NCBI GenBank assembly: GCA_046594915.1
Contig: JBKJRC010000005.1
Coordinates: 124,001-188,000 of the forward strand
Source: Methylotenera_A sp046594915
GTDB taxonomy: Bacteria > Pseudomonadota > Gammaproteobacteria > Burkholderiales > Methylophilaceae
Length of the DNA stretch: 64,000 nt
Direction of reading: 5' to 3'
In this document: positions 9,011 to 16,758 of the stretch, piece by piece
Numbering within the stretch: position 1 is the stretch's first letter
How the letters are laid out: each line of letters opens with the position of its first letter
Made by a program: the position numbers and the translations under genes
Notes under the pieces: model-generated
Database searches by the model: none
Seen by the model: the letters and a program-made list of their open reading frames with translations, nothing else
What the model was told of the DNA's origin: nothing

Positions 9011-9402
9011 ACAGTGCTTCCACTTACTAAAAACATACCTGTGATAATTAGACCCACGCCTACCCAGCGTATAGTGCTGACGCGCTCTTGCAGAAACCAA
9101 GCGGAGGCTAGTAAAATAAAAATGTTATTTGCACTTGAAAGTGGTGCTGCAATATTAAGTGGCGTAATAGATAAAAAAGCGAGCCAAAAAATAGCTTCTA
9201 ATATCATCGCTATTGCACCTAAAATAATTACTTTAGAAGACATTGCATATCTGAATATTTGCCAATGTCCTTGCCAACCATTCAAAGTTAAGGCTGTAAA
9301 ATTATTCATACCTTTTTTGAATAAAATATTACCTAACGTATCGAATACGATAGCAATACTGAATAAACTAACTGATTTAAGACTGAGTAACATTGGGAAC
9401 AA
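9007..9402 (-). CDS. Small DMT/EamA-type membrane protein (half-size, four helices)
   Basis: A 131-residue, four-helix member of the drug/metabolite transporter superfamily with the C-terminal FLQERVSTIRWVGVGLIITG pattern typical of EamA halves. It is separated from the arginase-like gene by five bases and overlaps the hydrolase by four. Together with the 141-residue paralogue at 4952-5377 it has the composition of an ArnE/ArnF-like heterodimeric lipid flippase. That function is inferred from size and context, not from a specific motif. Confidence 0.78.
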   Translation of the reverse strand: MFPMLLSLKSVSLFSIAIVFDTLGNILFKKGMNNFTALTLNGWQGHWQIFRYAMSSKVIILGAIAMILEAIFWLAFLSITPLNIAAPLSSANNIFILLASAWFLQERVSTIRWVGVGLIITGMFLVSGSTV

Positions 9403-9407
9403 CTGAT

Positions 9408-10289
9408 CTATGTAAGCCCGAGTGCTACAGCTAATTTAATGTTAGCGGTAGCATTCACTTCATCAGCTTTCGTCTGTGAATTCATACGTAGCGCATTAGC
9501 GGGTCGATCTAGCAAGGAGCCAATCCATTTCAGGGGAGAGATAAAAATTGGTTTTGAGTAATCACCTACGGTGTCTGCACCAACAACGTTATGCACCTCA
9601 CGTATGGCTTGTATGCAAGATATAATAGTGTTTAAAGGAAGTGTGCCCTGCTCCCAATTGGTAATTGCATCTTCTGCTTTTAAACAATCCTTATCCACGC
9701 TTATATAAACACATTGTGTGGTGATGGCATCTAAAATTTCTTGCATGCCTAGTTTTAAACTGAGTTTTAAATGTGACTGTAGTTTTACAGTTTGCTGTGT
9801 GCTGATGACAGACTCTGTCGCTATATAAGGCAATAAAATAATTTTTTTGCTAGCAAAACTTTCCACATCACCATCTTGAAATTTTTTGCCATATAAATCG
9901 CCATTTTCAAGACCAATAATGACAATTCGCTCAATTTGTGGCAACCTTGCGGCGGTATAAACCCAGCTACCGCAATGATATTTATATGGTGGGCGCATCC
10001 AATCCGGGTGATTGTCGAACAAAACTAGCGTAAGTGGAAGTTTATGTTGTTGCAACAGCGCTAATGTTAAATGATGATAGTCGCCCGAACCTAATAGCGA
10101 GAATTGATTAATATTTTCAAGCTGCATTGATTGACTTATCTTGCAAAAATGTCGCTCGCCGCACCATAACCTTGCAGATTGTTGAAAAAGTGTCATCGGT
10201 CTAGTAATGCGCAGGTGACGAAAACGCCGCAAAAACGCATATTGCGCCGTTACGCTACCATCAAAATCAAAAATCGTTATGCCTTTCAC
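9408..10289 (-). CDS. Arginase/ureohydrolase-fold protein
   Basis: A 293-residue protein of the arginase superfamily. The manganese-binding pattern is complete: GSGDYHH (His72), DNHPD (Asp92, His94, Asp96) and SVDKD (Asp199, Asp201). The family hydrolyses guanidino or formimino groups (arginine, agmatine, formiminoglutamate) or deacetylates polyamine-type amides by the same chemistry. Sequence outside the metal site does not resemble classic SpeB or RocF, so the substrate is unknown. It lies 9 bases after the aminotransferase and 5 bases before a DMT gene. A guanidino or amide group on the cluster product is a plausible substrate. Confidence 0.8.
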   Translation of the reverse strand: MKGITIFDFDGSVTAQYAFLRRFRHLRITRPMTLFQQSARLWCGERHFCKISQSMQLENINQFSLLGSGDYHHLTLALLQQHKLPLTLVLFDNHPDWMRPPYKYHCGSWVYTAARLPQIERIVIIGLENGDLYGKKFQDGDVESFASKKIILLPYIATESVISTQQTVKLQSHLKLSLKLGMQEILDAITTQCVYISVDKDCLKAEDAITNWEQGTLPLNTIISCIQAIREVHNVVGADTVGDYSKPIFISPLKWIGSLLDRPANALRMNSQTKADEVNATANIKLAVALGLT

Positions 10290-10298
10290 GCCATTACC

Positions 10299-11672
10299 TT
10301 AGCAAACGCCACAGCGTTTAAGCAAAGCTTCAAACAGCTTGATACCTAAATCAATTTCTTCATTAGTAATTAGCAATGATGGCGCAAGTGTAATGACATT
10401 CTTTTGATAACCGCCAATGTCTAACACCAAGCCATACATTTTTCCGTTGATATTAATATCGCCTTTTAAGCCTTCATTAAACATCTGGTCGGCCAACTCG
10501 CGGCTGGCGGTAAAACCATCAGCTGTACACAACTCTATACGCAGTGCTAAGCCTAAACCACTCACGTCGCCAACTACTTTCCAACGTGATTTCAAGTCTT
10601 GAATCGCTTGTAAAAAGTATGCGCCGCGCTCTAATACTTGCGCTTCAAATGCTGGGTCTTGCGTCATTTGTAGCACCTCTAACGCTACCGCAGTGCCAAG
10701 CGGGTTTGACGCGAAGGTTGAATGCGTGGTGCCTGGTGGAAACTTCTCAGGATTAATGTATTCTTCTTTTGCCCAAATGCCTGAAAGTGGATTTAAGCCA
10801 TTGGTAATAGCCTTACCAAACACAAACACATCTGGCACAATCCCAAAATTCTCCCAAGACCATAGTTTTCCCGTGCGGTAGACGCCCATTTGAATTTCAT
10901 CGGCAACTAATAAGATGTTGCGCTTTCTCAAGCTTTCTTGTAATTTGGCCATGTAACCTTCAGGCGGAATAATATAGCCGCCTGTGCCTTGCATCGGCTC
11001 AATATAAAACGCGCCAAATTCGCTTTCATTGGTTTTAACATCTAAAACAGATTGGTATTCTGTCTCAAATAATTTTTCAAACTGCTTGTGACAATAAGTG
11101 TCGCAAGTTTCTACTTTCATATCATATGGGCAGCGGAAGCAGTAAGGGTAAGGAACAAAGTGTGCCCTATCGGCAAAGTTACCAAATCGGCGACGATAGC
11201 GGAAACTAGAGGTAATCGCTGAAGCACCAAGCGTACGGCCATGATAACCGCCCATAAAAGCAAATTGGTGGGTTTTACCTGTATGATTACGCACCAGCTT
11301 GAGCGAATCTTCCACTGCTTGCGCACCGCCCACATTAAAGTGTACACGACCTTTTTCGCCGTATTTATCTTCCATATATTTGCAAATAATTTCAGCTAAA
11401 TCGACTTTTTCTTTATGCAAATACTGGCTGGCTAGCTGTGGTAGTGCATCAACTTGTTTATGCAGCGCATCATTTAAGCGTTTATTTTTATAACCAAAAT
11501 TTACTGCCGAATACCACATTTGCCAATCTAAATAGGGTGTTTTGTTTTCATCAAATAAGAAACTCCCTTGGCAATCTTCAAACACTTTTGGCGGGTCAGC
11601 ATAATTGACGGTATCTCCGTGCGAACAGTATTTATCGTTTTTTGCTAAAATTTCAATGATTTTAGTATCCAT
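10299..11672 (-). CDS. Class III PLP-dependent aminotransferase
   Basis: A 457-residue fold-type I enzyme of the ornithine/GABA/diaminobutyrate aminotransferase group. Conserved points are GGAQAVEDSLKLVR (PLP phosphate loop), VADEIQMG with Asp258, and the Schiff-base lysine Lys287 in FGKAITNG. A Cys-rich segment near residues 178-194 (YCFRCPYD and CDTYC) is seen in some omega-aminotransferases. It is second in the lipid operon. It probably makes or consumes an omega-amino acid or diamine that becomes part of the product; the exact substrate cannot be read from sequence. Confidence 0.85.
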   Translation of the reverse strand: MDTKIIEILAKNDKYCSHGDTVNYADPPKVFEDCQGSFLFDENKTPYLDWQMWYSAVNFGYKNKRLNDALHKQVDALPQLASQYLHKEKVDLAEIICKYMEDKYGEKGRVHFNVGGAQAVEDSLKLVRNHTGKTHQFAFMGGYHGRTLGASAITSSFRYRRRFGNFADRAHFVPYPYCFRCPYDMKVETCDTYCHKQFEKLFETEYQSVLDVKTNESEFGAFYIEPMQGTGGYIIPPEGYMAKLQESLRKRNILLVADEIQMGVYRTGKLWSWENFGIVPDVFVFGKAITNGLNPLSGIWAKEEYINPEKFPPGTTHSTFASNPLGTAVALEVLQMTQDPAFEAQVLERGAYFLQAIQDLKSRWKVVGDVSGLGLALRIELCTADGFTASRELADQMFNEGLKGDININGKMYGLVLDIGGYQKNVITLAPSLLITNEEIDLGIKLFEALLKRCGVC

Positions 11673-11730
11673 GCAAAAGCCTTTTTTGGTAATCTTAAAG
11701 TCGTTAATTTGAAGTCGTTAATAAAGAAAA

Positions 11731-12435
11731 TTATGCCAATGAGGTGATTATTTTTTGTGGGGTACCTGTAGCCCCAAAATCAAGAGGCCAAGTTTTAACC
11801 TTGGCCAGCACATCTGCAAAAGTTTGAAATTTATGATGTGCTATATTATTTTTTTCGCAATGTTTAATCAGCGAACTCTTAGCAAATACAATATCGGCGT
11901 GGCCTGCAAGGCAAGCATCTGATTTACCATCGCCAATCAACACCACAGGGCCTCCAGCACCAAAAGCACCATTTGAATCTAATGCTAAGTTGCGAGCAAT
12001 GGCACACTTACACGTACCGTTGCCGCCTGCGCAGCCTTCCACTTTATTGGGGAAACTAATATCTAGGCCATTGGGCGTGAAATGCAAATGATTGGCGTAT
12101 ACAGGAATATCAGGCATAGCGGCATTGCGCATGGCCACTTTTACGGCGTGATCTAAGCCATCGCTCACAATCGCCATTTGTGCAAATTGGCTAATGTATT
12201 TATAAAAAGGCAGAAAAGTGGCGTCTAGCTGAATGCCACGAAAGAAGCTCTCAAGCTTAATGTTATCGGTTTTAACCATACGCACTTGCTGCGTCATGCA
12301 TTCAACTGCGTTAATTTCACCGTTTAACCACGACTGCTCAATGTGTTGCCAACTAGGATCGGCAAAGTGTTCCAGCATATCGTCAATAGTGTCTTTTACT
12401 GAAAGCGTGCCGTCAAAATCAATGATAAAAAGCAT
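11731..12435 (-). CDS. HAD-superfamily phosphatase (MtnX/SerB-like)
   Basis: A 234-residue HAD phosphatase with DFDGTLSVKDT at the N-terminus (nucleophile Asp6, acid Asp8), a downstream VSDGLD motif II and the GDGKSD motif IV. The size and CxGGxGxCKC-like insert near residues 140-145 resemble MtnX-type phosphatases, which act on small phosphorylated metabolites. It is the first gene of the ten-gene operon: its promoter region carries the GTAAG direct-repeat box at 12492-12507. It has no methionine-salvage neighbours, so a dedicated phosphatase step in this pathway is more likely than MtnX. Confidence 0.78.
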   Translation of the reverse strand: MLFIIDFDGTLSVKDTIDDMLEHFADPSWQHIEQSWLNGEINAVECMTQQVRMVKTDNIKLESFFRGIQLDATFLPFYKYISQFAQMAIVSDGLDHAVKVAMRNAAMPDIPVYANHLHFTPNGLDISFPNKVEGCAGGNGTCKCAIARNLALDSNGAFGAGGPVVLIGDGKSDACLAGHADIVFAKSSLIKHCEKNNIAHHKFQTFADVLAKVKTWPLDFGATGTPQKIITSLA

Positions 12436-12491
12436 TTAAATCCTTTTTTAATTGGGCTGATTTGTCACCTTGATTATTTTATTGAGAACAC

Positions 12492-12507
12492 CTTACGATT
12501 CACTTAC
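12492..12507 (-). promoter_or_regulatory. Direct-repeat activator box of the lipid operon
   Basis: On the minus strand this reads GTAAGTGAATCGTAAG: two GTAAG half-sites 11 bases apart. After 10 bases comes TAAAAT (12476-12481), a good -10, and then the HAD gene 40 bases further on. The same box, spacing and orientation occur at four other promoters here. The form matches OmpR-family PmrA/QseB boxes, which have 11-base periodicity and overlap the -35 region. Confidence 0.65.
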
Positions 12508-12561
12508 AGTTAATAAACAAACCCTGTTAGGTTGACGAGCTCAATCTACTTTAGTGAACAA

Positions 12562-13251
12562 TTAATTACACGACTGTTTTTTCTGTTGAATGGTTAGGTA
12601 GGCAATCAGCATTACAATCATGCCAAGGAAAATTTCACTGATATGGAGTGTGCCTAAGCCTAGCCAGCCAAAATGAGTTGGTTGCGAAAGTAGGTCGCCA
12701 ATAGATGCACCGAGCGGGCGCGTTAAAATATAAGCGGCCCAAAAAGCCAATACCGCATTCATCCTAAATCGATAATATGCCAATGTAATAACCACTATCG
12801 CCATTAAAAATATAAGTGCAGATAATGCATAGCCCATACGATAATACTCAGCGACCAAATCGCCTGTTGAGGTGCCTAATGCAAAGGTAAATAAAATTGC
12901 TGTCCAATAAAATAATTCACGCTTGGGGTTATTAATACTGTGCATTGACAGCGTTTTCTCGCTTATGTACCACACTACAAATACAACAAACAATGCACTC
13001 GCAAACAGTATCGTGGTTGTCAGCAAGCTAACGCTTAAGTTATCAACCAAGTTACCTGCAATCAAAGTACCAACAATACTAACTAACACGACTACTAACC
13101 AATAAATCGCTGGAATATATCGCTTTAACATAAATTGTATGAAGAGCGTAGTAATCAGTAAGCAAGCCATCACATAGCTGGTGTAAGTTAAGCCCATCTG
13201 CAAATTGACTGACAAAAAATCTGCTGCCGTTTCACCAACAGTGGTTGCCAT
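12562..13251 (-). CDS. COG4705-type membrane protein with a disrupted N-terminus
   Basis: A 229-residue protein with about seven hydrophobic segments and twin GETAADF / GTSTGDL / GASIGDL repeats, matching the uncharacterised COG4705 membrane-protein family. The ATG used here (13249-13251) falls inside what is normally the first helix. Upstream, the expected N-terminus (GTG at 13313-13315, then KAKLINRVPEITLFF) is present in another frame and is separated by one extra base in an A8 run (T8 on the coding strand) at 13268-13275. With seven T the whole protein is one frame. It is probably co-transcribed with the desaturase from the box at 14285-14300. Confidence 0.8.
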   Translation of the reverse strand: MATTVGETAADFLSVNLQMGLTYTSYVMACLLITTLFIQFMLKRYIPAIYWLVVVLVSIVGTLIAGNLVDNLSVSLLTTTILFASALFVVFVVWYISEKTLSMHSINNPKRELFYWTAILFTFALGTSTGDLVAEYYRMGYALSALIFLMAIVVITLAYYRFRMNAVLAFWAAYILTRPLGASIGDLLSQPTHFGWLGLGTLHISEIFLGMIVMLIAYLTIQQKKQSCN

Positions 13252-13357
13252 AATTTTAATTAGCCAGAAAAAAAAGCGTGATTTCCGGGACCCGATTAAT
13301 TAATTTAGCCTTCACCTCATCCCGCTTTCGATTGTCATCATACCTAATCCACATTAG

Positions 13358-14221
13358 TTACTTTGCTTGCAAAAACCCAAGTTGATGAGGCCAATGAATG
13401 ACTTTAACGCCTGCTTCTTGTTGTTTTATTTTTATAGATTGATGCAGCAATTTCATCTGCATCCAGTGCTGCTTAGGACGATAATGATGCTCGGCATGGT
13501 ATCCATTGTTTAGCCAAAGCCAGTTAAATAAGGGGTTGTAGCAACTTACACCCCAAGTAATCGGTTTATCTGGATTTGCGCCAAAATGCTCGTAATAGCC
13601 GTTCATCGCGGTGAGAGAATGACCTAAATAGTGGAACACTAGAAAAAATAGACCGAGCCTCCAATTGATTAAAAATAGCGCGCCGGTGAGTACAAAAACC
13701 AGCACCAATTCAAACGCAGAAAATTTAGCCAAAAATGGATTTAAGCGTTTAATACCTTGATAAATACGTTTAGGATCATCACGAAAAAAACTTAATAATG
13801 AATATTTAAGTACATGTTCTGGCAACCCATTTTTGCCATGCTGATAGATGGAAATCCAATCCACTGTTTCACCATTTGCTCCAAGGCGGTCGTTGTTGCC
13901 AATATGATGTTGACGATGCACATGTTCATACATGGTTTGCGAGAAGCCCATGGTGATTGATTCTAGTAAACTAAATGCGCGATTGAGTTTGCGCGATTGA
14001 AAATAAGCGTTATGAATAAAGTTATGCGATACACTGTTCACGTTCCATGAAATACTAAAAGCGTAAAAAAAACCTGTTAATGCATTTGCCCACCAAGGCA
14101 AAAAGTTAAATAAATACACCATCGCTAAAAGGTAACTAAAATGAACAAACCCCAGTAAAACTGGAACGGCATCCCAATGGCTATAAGCAAAAAAGTACAG
14201 GTTTTTATCTTTGTTCATCAT
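13358..14221 (-). CDS. Membrane fatty acid desaturase
   Basis: A 287-residue integral-membrane di-iron desaturase. The three histidine boxes are visible: HNFIH (66-70), HVHRQHH (100-106) and GYHAEHH near residue 250. Four hydrophobic segments separate them as expected. It introduces double bonds or hydroxyl groups into acyl chains, probably of membrane lipids. It is divergent from the two-component system, and the 105-base gap holds two face-to-face GTAAG boxes, so it is probably a direct target of that system. COG4705 follows in the same direction. Confidence 0.87.
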   Translation of the reverse strand: MMNKDKNLYFFAYSHWDAVPVLLGFVHFSYLLAMVYLFNFLPWWANALTGFFYAFSISWNVNSVSHNFIHNAYFQSRKLNRAFSLLESITMGFSQTMYEHVHRQHHIGNNDRLGANGETVDWISIYQHGKNGLPEHVLKYSLLSFFRDDPKRIYQGIKRLNPFLAKFSAFELVLVFVLTGALFLINWRLGLFFLVFHYLGHSLTAMNGYYEHFGANPDKPITWGVSCYNPLFNWLWLNNGYHAEHHYRPKQHWMQMKLLHQSIKIKQQEAGVKVIHWPHQLGFLQAK

Positions 14222-14249
14222 TTTGGCTAGTATTAATATTTAGTTGAAT

Positions 14250-14265
14250 GTAATAAGAATGTAAG
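14250..14265 (+). promoter_or_regulatory. Activator box and promoter of the two-component operon
   Basis: GTAATAAGAATGTAAG, two half-sites 11 bases apart with one deviation (GTAAT). Eleven bases later comes GATAAT (14277-14282), a near-consensus -10, 44 bases before the response-regulator ATG. This suggests positive autoregulation. The predicted start of transcription falls inside the opposite-facing box at 14285-14300. Confidence 0.55.
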
Positions 14266-14284
14266 TAATAGTGCGCGATAATCA

Positions 14285-14300
14285 CTTACGATTTACTTAC
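14285..14300 (-). promoter_or_regulatory. Activator box of the desaturase promoter
   Basis: On the minus strand this reads GTAAGTAAATCGTAAG, 15 of 16 bases identical to the box of the lipid operon. Eleven bases later is CACTAT (14268-14273), which keeps the three most conserved -10 positions. It faces the desaturase gene and interlocks with the two-component promoter that reads the other way. Confidence 0.6.
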
Positions 14301-14326
14301 ACTATTGGATAAATTAATAAAAACTT

Positions 14327-14998
14327 ATGCGTATTTTATTGGTAGAAGATGACTTAATTCTTGGTGATGCCACAAGTGCTTATTTGCGCAAGCAGGGATA
14401 TGCTCTCGACTGGATAAAAGATGGCAAGCAGGCCGATTTAGCTTTACAAGAAGATGTCTATGAGGTGGTGATACTTGATTTAGGTTTGCCTAACATGGAT
14501 GGTCTAGCCGTATTAAAAAAACTTCGGGTAAGAAAACAATCTGTCAATGTAATTGTTTTGACAGCGAGAGAAAACTTAGAAGATCGCATCTCCGGCCTTG
14601 ACTCTGGTGCAGACGATTACCTGATCAAGCCCATCAAACTTGCAGAATTAGCCGCTAGATTGCGGGTACAAATGCGCAGACATCATAAACTGGAAGCATC
14701 TATTATTGAGTATCCGCCACTAACATTACACACCAAAGAACGTTTAGTCCTTTACCAAAATGAGCCGTTTGCACTTTCTCCAAGAGAATTAAGCTTATTA
14801 GAAACTTTATTGTTACGTATTGGTAAAGTAGTTAGTAAAGAAGGATTGCTTGAAAACATCAGCGATTGGGATGATAGTCTGGGCCTTAATGCAATTGAAG
14901 TTTACATGCATCGGCTCAGAAAGAAATTGTTATTCATTGGCATAGAAGTTCGTACAGTGAGGGGTCTTGGCTATATGCTTGACAAACAATCAGAATAA
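14327..14998 (+). CDS. OmpR/QseB-family response regulator
   Basis: A 223-residue two-domain regulator. The receiver has the acidic pocket DD at 8-9, the phosphoacceptor Asp51 in ILDLGLPNMDG, and the switch lysine in LIKPIKLAEL. The C-terminal winged helix includes ALSPRELSLLE and RTVRGLGYML. It belongs to the PmrA/QseB/TctD branch. It is followed 42 bases later by its histidine kinase. Five promoters within 10 kb carry an 11-base-period direct repeat of the type this branch binds, including its own, so I infer that it controls the desaturase, lipid operon, efflux operon and small membrane protein. Confidence 0.92.
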   Translation: MRILLVEDDLILGDATSAYLRKQGYALDWIKDGKQADLALQEDVYEVVILDLGLPNMDGLAVLKKLRVRKQSVNVIVLTARENLEDRISGLDSGADDYLIKPIKLAELAARLRVQMRRHHKLEASIIEYPPLTLHTKERLVLYQNEPFALSPRELSLLETLLLRIGKVVSKEGLLENISDWDDSLGLNAIEVYMHRLRKKLLFIGIEVRTVRGLGYMLDKQSE

Positions 14999-15040
14999 TA
15001 TGAGCGGGCATTAATCAAAACCGATTCAACAAAGGTATTC

Positions 15041-16459
15041 ATGCGGCCTCCATCCAAATCTCTCAGAAAAAAAATACTCCGCCTTTTATTGCCATTGATG
15101 TTGCTAATAGTAGCCATTGATAGTGCAGTGCTGCACAATCTAGCTATACGTGGATTGCAAAAAGAGCTGGATGCTGACTTGTTGAGTGTGGCAAAGGAAA
15201 TTTTCGAGGACGTGGCGGAGTTTACTCATGATACAAAAAAAAGCATCAACGAATACCAGCCACATGCAGAAATCAATACTTATTTATTAGCAGATGATAA
15301 AGACAAGAAGACTTACTGCATTACAAATGAAGATGGCCAGTTTCTAAATGGTGATAGGGATTTATGTAATATTTTCCACCGCAAGTCTAGTAAGCAAAAT
15401 AATCATTTCTTCCATACCAAAACCAATGGCCAAAAAATAAGAATCTTAAATTTTAGATTCAATCTAAAAGATACATCAGAAACACAAACTTTTAATATTC
15501 GGATAGCATCAAGCCTTAATTATAGGGATGAGCTTGCTAATAAAATTTTATTAGGCATCGTTATTCCACAAGCATTATTAATTCTTATATCATTTATTGT
15601 CATATTTATTAGTGTTAAAAAAGGCTTAGAGCCATTGGATATCCTGCAAACCGCAATAGCTGACCGTTCAGAACAAAATTTAAACCCTATTCACTTGCCT
15701 AATGCGCCCGAAGAGATATTAAAACTGACCAATGCAATCAATAACCTAATGCTACGCATTAGCAATTTGATCTACATTCAAAATCGTTTCATTGCAGATG
15801 CTGCGCATCAATTAAGGACACCGCTTGCTGGTGCGCGTGCACAACTAGAAGTTGCCGAACAGGACAATAGTCCTGCAGTCATAAAATCTACATTGCCAAA
15901 AGTACAACAAAGTTTAGATCGACTTCTACATACGGTCAATCAACTGCTGCTGCTTGCCAAAAGCCAACCTGAGGCGATCTCCATGATTAAAATGGAAGCG
16001 ATAGATTTAAACTTAGTGGCGAAAGAAGTTGCTTCTGAAATGGCGCCGACTGCAATTCAAAAGCAGATTGACTTAGGTTTCGAATGCGATACGTTGCCAG
16101 CGCTAATCATTGGTAACGTAGAGCGCATTAAAGTATTACTTTATAACCTCCTCGATAATGCGATTCTATATACACAAAATAATGGCAAAGTAACACTCAC
16201 CATTAGCTCAACCGAACATTCAGTAGAGCTAAAAGTAACTGATAATGGACCAGGTATTGCCGCTGATGAAAGAAGTAAAATTTTTGATCGATTTCATCGA
16301 GTGATTGGCTCTGGACAACAAGGCAGTGGACTTGGGCTTGCTATCGTGAAAGAGATTGCCAACTTACACAATGCAACTATTACTGTTTTAGATAAAGAAC
16401 AACTTAATGGTCTGCAATTGCTAATTAGTTTTAATAAATATTTAGAACATAAAATCTAA
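15041..16459 (+). CDS. Sensor histidine kinase (QseC/TctE-like)
   Basis: A 472-residue inner-membrane kinase. There is one helix near residues 15-33, a periplasmic domain of about 130 residues, a second helix near 170-190, HAMP, and the phosphoacceptor histidine in ADAAHQLRTPLAGARAQLE. The catalytic domain has LLYNLLDNA, DNGPGIAADE and GSGLGLAIVKEI. The N-terminal architecture (short two-helix sensor with TctE/QseC-like H-box) suits detection of envelope signals such as cationic peptides, metals or lipid state; the real signal is not visible. It pairs with the preceding response regulator. Confidence 0.92.
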   Translation: MRPPSKSLRKKILRLLLPLMLLIVAIDSAVLHNLAIRGLQKELDADLLSVAKEIFEDVAEFTHDTKKSINEYQPHAEINTYLLADDKDKKTYCITNEDGQFLNGDRDLCNIFHRKSSKQNNHFFHTKTNGQKIRILNFRFNLKDTSETQTFNIRIASSLNYRDELANKILLGIVIPQALLILISFIVIFISVKKGLEPLDILQTAIADRSEQNLNPIHLPNAPEEILKLTNAINNLMLRISNLIYIQNRFIADAAHQLRTPLAGARAQLEVAEQDNSPAVIKSTLPKVQQSLDRLLHTVNQLLLLAKSQPEAISMIKMEAIDLNLVAKEVASEMAPTAIQKQIDLGFECDTLPALIIGNVERIKVLLYNLLDNAILYTQNNGKVTLTISSTEHSVELKVTDNGPGIAADERSKIFDRFHRVIGSGQQGSGLGLAIVKEIANLHNATITVLDKEQLNGLQLLISFNKYLEHKI

Positions 16460-16490
16460 CTTTTTAGCTAACCTCCTGCACTCTGGTAGA

Positions 16491-16520
16491 CCCCGTTTGG
16501 GAATTCCAAACGGTAAGGGG
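16491..16520 (+). terminator. Hairpin after the kinase gene
   Basis: CCGTTTGG (16493-16500) and CCAAACGG (16506-16513) form a perfect 8-bp stem with a 5-base loop; CCCC and GGGG outside can extend it across a 3-base bulge. A T run follows at 16531-16536. It sits 32 bases after the kinase stop and abuts the next activator box. A terminator is likely, though the T tract is displaced. Confidence 0.45.
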
Positions 16521-16528
16521 TTTGTAAG
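16513..16528 (+). promoter_or_regulatory. Activator box upstream of the small exported/duplicated proteins
   Basis: GTAAGGGGTTTGTAAG: two perfect GTAAG half-sites 11 bases apart. Eleven bases on is TACAGT (16540-16545) as a -10. Immediately downstream is the inverted repeat AGTCTTA-N9-TAAGACT (16543-16565). The unit reads toward 16578 and 16759. Confidence 0.55.
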
Positions 16529-16577
16529 TATTTTTTGGGTACAGTCTTAGTATCTAAATAAGACTTGAGTATCCCCC

Positions 16578-16690
16578 ATGAAAAAATAACGCTACTATTT
16601 CTTGCCATGCTAACAACCCCAGCATTTGCCGATACCGCCATCGAAACGGAAACAGCTGAACTTAATTGTAAGTTGTCATCACCCCGTTAA
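16578..16690 (+). pseudogene. Relic of a small exported protein, frameshifted in its start codons
   Basis: ATG AAA AAA is followed directly by TAA. With one more A (seven instead of six) the frame would read on as a signal peptide (ITLLFLAMLTTPAFAD) and a short tail ending at TAA 16688-16690, about 37 residues in all. An alternative TTG start at 16565 is in frame with this peptide but lacks a clear ribosome binding site. The gene directly follows the GTAAG box. No family is recognised. Confidence 0.45.
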
Positions 16691-16758
16691 ATCATACATC
16701 ACAGAACTTCTAGTGAGAACTAAAAATCATTTCAATTTTTCATTATCAGGAAATCTAT

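Noticed and set aside
9011..9100. An extended hydrolase start 30 codons upstream
   Set aside because: The extension overlaps the end of the DMT gene, lacks conserved sequence, and the ATGA overlap at 9007-9010 gives a better start.
8990..9406. A 138-codon plus-strand frame across the DMT gene
   Set aside because: It mirrors a conserved EamA-type gene and has no start signal.
11731..12435. Methionine-salvage MtnX
   Set aside because: The HAD protein resembles MtnX, but no other mtn gene is near and it is tied to the lipid operon.
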